From Liolophura sinensis (lineage: Eukaryota > Mollusca > Polyplacophora > Chitonida > Chitonidae): DNA of 64,000 bases. The notes under the pieces were generated by a model. That model did no database searches. It saw only the letters and a list, made by a program, of their open reading frames with translations, and was not told the DNA's origin. Positions within the stretch are counted from its first letter, which is position 1; each line of letters starts with the position of its first letter. Shown in pieces: positions 56,646-64,000 of the stretch. The DNA is taken from NCBI RefSeq assembly GCF_032854445.1, contig NC_088303.1, forward strand, positions 19,911,501-19,975,500. Direction: 5' to 3'. Made by a program: the position numbers and the translations under genes.

Positions 56646-57361
56646 AGGTGGCTGGTATATGGCATGCGTAGGGTTTACCGGCTGGTTTCGACCGCCTGTG
56701 CGCAGATGTAAGAAATTGGTGACAACAGTTATATGGTTTTTGGGTGTGACCAGAAGAATAAACTCAACTAACTCAGTGAATACTTTGAACAAAATTGCTT
56801 TACAACCTGTCAACAGAGAAAAGTAAAGAAACTTGATTTTCTGTCAATAATGCCCATATTAAATTATCCTGTTTTAACCACCTGCAGACTGAGCGGAAGG
56901 AGGAAATGGAACAGTTCACCAGCCTGTGACTGTTACCGCGGTCGGCTGAGAGTGATCTGGCACTAGGATGTGTGACTTCAGTATCTATACAGGGAATATA
57001 AGATAGAAGAGAGTCATGTAGATATATAAGAGAGTTAAGACTGGACATACAGATAACTCCTTAATCATAACTCAGCTCTCTGTTATCTGCTTACAAAAGA
57101 TTATTTTTCACGAGTGTTTTCACAAAAGCACATAATGATGAAATATGACATTTACTCACTTGTTAATATTTCACAAACAATCACACTGAAGAATATCACT
57201 GGAACTGCAAGGATTTAATTATTTTACTGTTGAAGGAATTATCTCTCTGCTTTACTACGCGGCAAATGTTAGCGAAGCATTAGCGGTATTTGTAAAACCA
57301 CACCCATGTGGTGTTTTCATTTGAACGCGGACTTGTATATGGCGAAACTATACACGCATTT

Positions 57362-57520
57362 GTTAAAACATAGGCTGGTATCATTTTTATAATATTTTCA
57401 GTAAATCATTTCAACGCTTTCTCCAAAACATTGGTATTTTATAGAAAACATATGACATGTCTACTAGAGAGGTCAAATAGCCCTTTTTATATTACCATGT
57501 ATATGCCTATCAGTTTTTGA
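57362..57520 (-). repeat. Dispersed repeat, copy 2 (inverted to copy 1)
   Basis: Complement of the 50,990-51,150 repeat; the core TTTATAGAAAAC and CCTATCAGTTTTTGATG match. Confidence 0.8.
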
Positions 57521-57529
57521 TGTGTATCC

Positions 57530-59080
57530 TACAAGTATGACAAAGTCTCCTCCACGTCAGAAATATTACGATATTTTATTTTTACGTTGGAGGTTTCCAG
57601 TAACTCCTATACCACCACCCTAACCCAAACCAATATTTTTTTTAAAATTTGAGGATGGGTCAGTAGTCAGAGGTTTTATAATTATTGTGGCTATGATAAT
57701 TGGATAAAACTCGACAAAAACATCCTGTAACAGTGCATGGAATTTTTCGCATGTTTTATCGATCAGAGTGCATCAGTACATTAGTACTTAATCTGGTCAA
57801 GTTAGGTGTGGAACGCGAGCATTGTTTGCGTTCTGTTCTTTTAAGCAAACTGTCTTTCCATTAAAGTAGCTGACAGGCGATTTGTGAAAACTGTGAAAAG
57901 TTTCAGAACTAGATTCTGTTTACACTGGACAAACCTGTCGTTGCAACATTCAAAAACAAGAAGAGTAGTATTAAATGAAAAAAAAATTCTTGCAATAAAA
58001 ATCATATTTAATATCGCATAATGTTTTATGATTGAAGATCGTACTTTTTGTTCAATTATTGATGTAAATACATGTATATTTTCAAAGGGTTTTAAATCAT
58101 TTTTCAACATTAAAAATAATATTTTTGAACTAAAGATTGAGTACATCAGTGTGTAAGCATGCGATGTTGAAATTACGTTTTCAATATCTGGACTTCTGGG
58201 CAAAAATACTGTAGTCAATCAAAGAACCCCAATTTATGTATGATAGAGTAAAGGAAGTTCAGAAAAATAACTTTTTACTTTTGTGATATTGTCATGTTAT
58301 ACGTTTTATCAAATCAAGCGCAATTTGTATTTTATAGAGTTTCCAAGATCAGCTTTGACTCCTCTTCCTAAATAACTCAGATTGTATTATTTGTTGTCTT
58401 TTCTTTTAAACCTGACAATCATCTGGTCGACGGAATACTCTCCCCCACACCCAACCCCCTCTTCGCACGAACATACCATCTGTTTGCAATTTAAATCATC
58501 TTTTTGCAGGTCATGGATGATGGAGTGTCTCTGTAGAAATATATCCAACCCTCCTCCCCATTCCTGAGTTGAAACTGTACTTATGTTCAATAACAATTCT
58601 CGTCTTTAAAAACAACAACAAAAAATAAAAACATAATTTTTAAACAGGGATTTTGTTTTACTAACAGTGATTTAAATTATGGAATTTTTTTTGTTTAAAT
58701 TTGATATTGAAATAAATATGCATTCCGTCTTTTTCCTTTAAAAATTAGAAAATAAAAGAATAGTTCAAAATAACACATACGTATATTTCAAACATTGGAA
58801 AATATATTGGGTTGCCATACTATAAACTTTTCTATATTCATCTTTCCTCGGATTGTTATAAATACGCACCGGAGAGTATGTTATAGTACAGTTATCCCAC
58901 CTACAACATAGAAAATAACAGCTCCCAAAGACCTACAATATATATCCATATATTTAGAGGATATTAAAGCGTGAGTCTTGAATATTATAAATAATCTATT
59001 TCAGTGAAAGATGAGATAGACGGATACTTTTCACATTTTGTCAAGTACTAGAACAATGTCTATGGTTTTCAGACTTCACT
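57530..59080. other. AT-rich intergenic DNA
   Basis: A 125-codon minus-strand ORF at 57,841-58,218 has no recognisable domain and lies in AT-rich DNA; I do not consider it a gene. Confidence 0.4.
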
Positions 59081-59084
59081 ACTG

Positions 59085-59332
59085 AATATTTATTTATTTA
59101 TTTATTTGATTGGTGTTTTACGCCATACTCAAGAATATTTCACTTATAGGACGGCGGCCAGCATTTTGGTGGGTGGAAACCGGGCACAGCCGGGGGAAAC
59201 CCACGACCATCCGCAGGTTGCTGGCAGACCTTCCCACGTACGGCCGGAGAGAAAGCCAGCATGAACTGGACTTGAACTCACAGCGACCGCATTGGTGAGA
59301 GACTCCTGGGTCATTACGCTGGGCTAACGCTG
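59085..59332 (-). repeat. SINE family A, near full length
   Basis: TTTATTTATTTGATTGGTGT tail, GGACGGCGGCCAGCATTTTG core, CGTACGGCCGGAGAGAAAGC body and a truncated head (ATTACGCTGGGCTAACGC). Confidence 0.92.
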
Positions 59333-59604
59333 AATATTTCATTAGTAGCTTATACTGATATTTTTGTCTAATATCAATGTGTTTATATATGTGCAATTAT
59401 AATTACCCATTCTATAACGTCATAACATACACTATCAAATACTAGTATCACTGTTACATTCAAGAAAAGTCTGATGTTTCGGAAATTAACTATATAAATA
59501 ATATTAATAAATTATTATTGATCAATTAAATAAATAATAAATAAGTTATAAATGATGCCACATAGTGAGGCTTAAGACATACAAAGACATGAAGCACTAT
59601 ACAT

Positions 59605-59825
59605 GATGACCTTCGTTAATGCAACTGCTCATGGAGGCATTACACGCAATGGCCGTTGTTCATACAACTGCTCATGAAAACATTACAAGCGGTGGCCGTT
59701 GTTAATGTAACTACCCATGAATGTACTATACGTGTCGGCCGTTAATGCAACAACTCATGAAAACATTACACGCCATAGTCGTTTTCAATGCAACTGACCA
59801 TGAAAGTACTATACGTGGTGACACT
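59605..59825. repeat. About 43-bp degenerate tandem repeat, 5 copies
   Basis: Units contain GTTAATGCAACTGCTCATG, a following ACATTACACGC and GGCCGTTG. Confidence 0.8.
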
Positions 59826-61567
59826 ATATGTCGATGAAAATAAACACTCATGACATAAGTTAAGCGGAATTCATATCAAACTATAAAGTGATTAATTGTT
59901 ATTTTTTGTGTTCCTTTGATTCCCTTCTTCCCCCCCAACATACATTACAATCTTGCAAAGCTGTGACGTTAACATTGCCCATCAGGTGGTTGGCTGCGGC
60001 TGGATAACGTGGTCTATACAGAGGGAAGACAGACGTATGTGAATCATCATATCGCTCCCAAGTTATAACGTGGCCTCTATGGAGAGAAGACAAACACAGT
60101 TCAGTTATATTGTCAGAATTATTCCTGTCACAATTCAGAGGCCTTTTCCTGTGGCCTTACGTCCAAAAAAAAAAAGGACCTATCGGAAGGCGTTGGTTTC
60201 TACATTTGGGATCTATTTGACCTGGAATGATCCATTTAAACTTTGCGTGAACTCCTCTCAAAGGTGATATTGCGAAAGTGCACAGACTGTTGATTCAGAA
60301 TGACTTTAGGTTAATTTCTACGTTAATATTAGTCTGCAATAGTTTGTTTCATGTACGTGCTTGATGAGACATAGATAAAAATGTAAATAAAAAGAAAATA
60401 AAAAACTTGCCGAAGGCTCCGTTGACAGGGGGACCTATTTGTCATGAAGATTAGTGTCCCTTCACCAACTGTGGAAATAGACGGGGATTCCCCGGAGAGT
60501 TAGGCCAACACGGTAGCGATGCGTGTAATACGTGTAAGTCTGCTGCATGTTGACATAAGCGTCAGGGGTAAAGATGTTCAGTGGAAGATGAAGTGAAGGG
60601 TGCCAAGGCCAGGACGGAGTAGGGCGGGAAATTTAAATTGTATTTAATATAATAAAGAACTAAGCTGTTATGGTAAAGTTTGAATCTAGGCATCATAAGA
60701 GACATTCGTATACAAGCCGTTAACCAAATGGGGGCTACAGGTCAATAGGCCTAAATTCAAGACCATTTTCCCAACAAACATTTTACACAAACGACCAAAG
60801 ACCTAAGGTGGTGTATAAAGTAGGAAATTAGGATGGATTCACGCGAAGAATGCAGTTAACTATATCCAGTGATGATGTAAGGAAGTAAGGAATGTTCCAG
60901 CCGAATGAATTAAATCAATATCCAAATCGTGAACTATACTAGCTTAGAAGTTGTCCTAAATTAAAATATGCATATGCACAGTCGAAAAACAGTTTAGCAG
61001 TTTATTTTTAATGCATTTTTAACTTACAACAAATACAACAGTTCGTATTCTTAATTGTCTATTTAAAACAACAATATCCCCTCGTCCACTCAGGCAAGCG
61101 ACACGGAGCTGTGCCTATCTTTTTTCGTCACCGGTATTTTGGGCTTGACATCGCCCAAGGCAGGGTAAAGCAAGCGTACAAAACTAACAAAGATCATATT
61201 AAAGGCACAACTAATAAACTATGGAATTATGTATAATGCGTGGATTGATATGTTACGACAAGCACCTTACCTACTACACTGAGCTGGGAGATACTGAAAA
61301 GGGTCCTAATACTGCCAACCAGTAAGATTACTCTGGCAAATATTTAACATAACTTAACATTACTTAAGCTGAAAGGCTGTGATCTGAGAACCACTCGAAA
61401 CAAGCTGGCAGCAGCAAGCTGGTAATAGATATCTTTTCCCTGACAGACCTTAGTATTTGTTTACTTCAAATCAGTAATTTTTCACTTCTAATAATTGATA
61501 GGAAGACTCAATCAATGATCATGACATTTTCATTACATGTCAAAACCTATAGCTGTTCTATTTACAG

Positions 61568-61721
61568 CTTCCGCTTGTGCCTGACGAAAAGCGCGGCGGT
61601 CTGAGTCAGTCCTCCCGCTATCTTACCATTTTCAGCGCTCTTTTCGTCGTTACCATCATAGGTGTTTGTGTGGTGATAGTTCTACAGATAACAGGTGACA
61701 AAGACCAAAAACAAGCAAGAG
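61568..61721 (+). CDS. Membrane-protein exon with transmembrane helix
   Basis: Acceptor CTATTTACAG, donor GTAAGGCGG; 154 nt, open throughout. Encodes the basic juxtamembrane segment and a helix of about 23 residues rich in Val and Ile. Ends in phase 1. Confidence 0.65.
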
Positions 61722-63357
61722 GTAAGGCGGCCCAATTCGGAATGCATGAACTTTTGCATGTTACACGTAATTGACAGTGATCCTAAACACAGTCCTCCTG
61801 ATAGCGGCAGATGACATTTTAAATTTACATGCATGCTGACAATAACTATAAAAGCTTTTTACCCTAGAGGTGAGAGAATATAAAACAATGAAAAACCAAG
61901 TCATTAGCCTGATCAAATTCGCTAACGAATTCTTTGGTAATATGCTCCTTTTGTGACTTTATGTTAGCAATTCTTTTTGTATTTCAGAACCCAAAATTGC
62001 ACTAAACATCAAATACTTCTGACAGTTACAGAACAAACCTTCTAAAAATTTTCGAAGCATTTGTATATCTATGCAGCTTTATGATACTAAGACATTTACG
62101 AATTCTATTTTTGTAGATGACCCGGAAAAATCTGAAGCCAAGACTTTTGGCAATCGTAAGTTTTATTGCCTGATATGTTATCCGGCGCACTAGGGTTTCC
62201 TCCAAAATGCAATACTTCCTGACACTTGTGATCTCAATGCAAAATCCTCCAAAACGGCCTGTCATTTAAATGAATTCTTTTATTATTTAGAGTGAGTGAG
62301 TGCTTGGGTTTAACGTCGTACTTAACAATTTTTCAGTCATATTAAAGGACACCGCTCTTTTATCTAGAGCTGCTTCACTCTGACGAGTTACCGAAGGCAA
62401 GTAAGCTGCCTCGCCCACCATGACACTGATACGGATCAACCGGTCGGTGCACTATCCCCTTAATGCCTTACGCCAAGCGAGGTGGTTACAACTTCCTCTT
62501 TTAAGGTCGTAAGTGTGACCCGATCCAGGATTGACCCTGGATCTACCCTCACCGAAGCAGACACTTTATCAAATGAGATAGCGGGGCCGGTGTTATTAAA
62601 GAATTATAGTGAACAGTGACATTTGTGAATTCCGTTAAATACTGGTTTATACATGGGAATCTTACACATGTAAAATTATTGCAAGATTTAGTATATCGAG
62701 ATGTGTTATGTGCATGATAATGGCGTGAAGTCTTATGTCTGAGTGATGTTTGAATGTATTCTACTATAGCATCAGATTCTTTTTATATAACAAGACATAA
62801 TTCATTTAATTTAACATGAAGATTCCATTAGGCTAACAGAATATTCTGTTGAATATAACACTATATGTTATAATAACAGAATACATTCCAGCATCACTCA
62901 GGCAACATACTTTCAGTTAAAATAATCAGATTAATTCTTTGCGTATAGTATTACTCGATAAAAAACTAAAACTGAAAAATAATCAGTTTGAACAACAGTT
63001 TTAAGACATTGCTAATCTTCCCAAATTCTTTAGTTTATTTCTGTATGATTTTTAAAGACAAAGTAATAAGTCAGTATTTTTAAACAATAAGCAGTGAAGC
63101 ATTTGAATTCTGTCAAATACTTTTCTTGGCAACGAACAAGTCTTGAAAGTGTAAAAGCTGATTAATCGTGCAATCATTAAATCAACCACCCTATTCACAA
63201 GCCTCTGTGATATCTGACTGCAATCTACTATTCTGTCCCTGTAATGTTCCCAGGTGTGTACGATGTTGGGCTTTACTTCGACGGTCCATCTTGGAGCCTA
63301 TATGGATCGTATACATTTTCTAATCCCCGAGAGAAGGCAAAGCATCTGCTAATCCAG
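61568..63357 (+). CDS. Unrecognised type II-like membrane protein, three exons seen, both ends missing
   Basis: Exons 61,568-61,721, 62,117-62,155 and 63,254-63,357 join in consistent phase (1 and 1). The product has a short polar N-terminal segment (VPDEKRGGLSQSSRY), one transmembrane helix (FSALFVVTIIGVCVVIVLQI), an acidic/basic linker and an extracellular start (YDVGLYFDGPSWSLYGSYTF). Positive charges before the helix favour type II topology. No ATG lies in the first exon, so a 5' exon is missing, and the frame continues past 63,357. I do not recognise the family. Confidence 0.6.
61987..62022 (+). CDS. Possible alternative terminal exon
   Basis: After TTTGTATTTCAG, phase 1 continues the transmembrane exon as EPKIALNIKYF and stops at TGA. 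If used, it would give a truncated isoform of the membrane protein. Could be chance. Confidence 0.25.
   Translation, partial: EPKIALNIKYF
62117..62155 (+). CDS. Membrane-protein linker exon
   Basis: 39-nt phase 1-1 exon; acceptor TTTTTGTAG, donor GTAAGTTT. Encodes DDPEKSEAKTFGN, a charged stalk. Confidence 0.55.
62290..62592 (-). repeat. SINE family B, with internal deletion
   Basis: GAGTGAGTGAGTGCTTGGGT, TTTTTCAGTCATATTAAAGG, then TTTATCTAGAGCTGCTTCAC and a tRNA-like head at the right (complement GATAAAGTGTCTGC). Lies in the last visible intron of the plus-strand gene. Confidence 0.88.
63254..63357 (+). CDS. Membrane-protein extracellular exon
   Basis: 104 nt; acceptor ATGTTCCCAG, donor GTCTGT. 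Encodes YDVGLYFDGPSWSLYG and FSNPREKAKHLLIQ. The frame stays open for another 49 codons past the donor, so the 3' boundary is uncertain. Confidence 0.6.
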
Positions 63358-63574
63358 GTCTGTACAGAGTCTATCCTGAATACAATGAATTCAAAGACGA
63401 TTGTGATATCGGCTTTGCTCTTATCAGAGATGGTTATAAACCATCGAAAGAAAATATACAAATATCACTTAGCACGCCAAATAAACAGTCCTACTCAAAG
63501 ACAGTAGTATTCAGTCTAGTAAAAAGAAATTAAATGTCAGGTGTTAACTATTTTCAGATTGTTTGCAATGCATT

Positions 63575-63632
63575 TAGCCATGATATTGCTGGAATATAGC
63601 CGAAGTGGCGATCAGCCATAATCATTCATATA
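63575..63632 (-). repeat. SINE-like fragment, inverted relative of 34.08 kb
   Basis: CATGATATTGCTGGAATATA and GCGATCAGCCATAATCATTC are the complement of the 34,080-34,155 sequence type. Confidence 0.6.
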
Positions 63633-64000
63633 TTGCTTACAATATATTTTCTAATTTTCTTTCCGTTCGTTTGTTTGTACAGAATTGTTTATGATGTAAG
63701 GTAGCCACAATATTAGCAGTGAACATTATCCCCACGAGCCTCCTAGCCTTTAAGTGATCATCTGTTTTACTTATGTTTTCTGACCTATTTTCTTGGAAAC
63801 CTTTGTATACCTTATTGGCCGTTCCCAACATCAGACTTGTTCTCACATGTGTCTAGGTGGATAATTTGTTACGGACCAATAGCCTCAGAACCTGGTATAG
63901 GAGATCCTTGATCACTTCAACTTGGTAGGTAGAATCCCATTATTCTGATCCGTGTTAGAAAGCATGGATTTAAAAAGTCACATGCTTTGATTAAATGTCT

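Noticed and set aside
56412-56813. 133-codon minus-strand ORF with YIYIYI runs
   Set aside because: Created by the (TA)n microsatellites.
57841-58218. 125-codon minus-strand ORF
   Set aside because: Composition follows AT-rich DNA; no domain, signal peptide or splice context was recognisable.

Overview
This is animal (eukaryotic) genomic DNA: AT-rich, with short exons bounded by GT/AG splice sites, long introns, minisatellites and many tRNA-headed SINEs. The repeat content points to a marine lophotrochozoan, most likely a mollusc and perhaps a bivalve. The main clues are many copies of a SINE whose core reads like CCAGCATTATGGTGGGAGG with an (AAATA)n tail, a 156-bp tandem-repeat foldback element, and extensive minisatellites. 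The species assignment is inference.

Positions 1 to about 27,605 hold one large minus-strand gene that runs off the left edge. I placed 31 coding exons from splice sites, reading-frame phase and protein family patterns; together they give about 1,320 residues. The product belongs to the alpha-2-macroglobulin / CD109 / thioester-containing protein (TEP) family. It has a signal peptide, macroglobulin (MG) domains, an LDL-receptor class A (LDLa) module in the bait-region position, MG7, a CUB part and a thioester-domain (TED) region. The thioester motif, normally GCGEQ, reads GSAEQ, so the reactive cysteine is absent. LDLa plus a lost thioester matches Drosophila Mcr (Tep6). The C-terminal end (rest of the TED, MG8 and any membrane anchor) lies outside the window.

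The introns of this gene carry minisatellites of about 21, 33, 41/82, 20, 15 and 25-27 bp. Two of them abut exons and share sequence with the exon ends. A 1.4-kb foldback element in one intron carries a 156-bp repeat with perfect CTCF-consensus cores.

Positions 27.6-40.7 kb are intergenic: SINEs, a (TA)n run, a 40-bp tandem repeat, a small inverted-repeat element, a possible 5' UTR exon for the Mcr-like gene near 30.8 kb, and a cysteine-rich plus-strand ORF at 39.2-39.5 kb.

Positions 40.75-44.1 kb hold a compact six-exon minus-strand gene for a protein of about 150 residues: EMI-like segment, one calcium-binding EGF domain and a C-terminal hydrophobic anchor. Its upstream region has CRE, CCAAT and TATA elements and may be bidirectional.

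Positions 44.3-61.5 kb are repeat-rich intergenic DNA in which I see no convincing gene. At 61.57-63.36 kb, three phase-compatible plus-strand exons encode part of an unrecognised single-pass, type II-like membrane protein whose 5' and 3' ends I cannot place.
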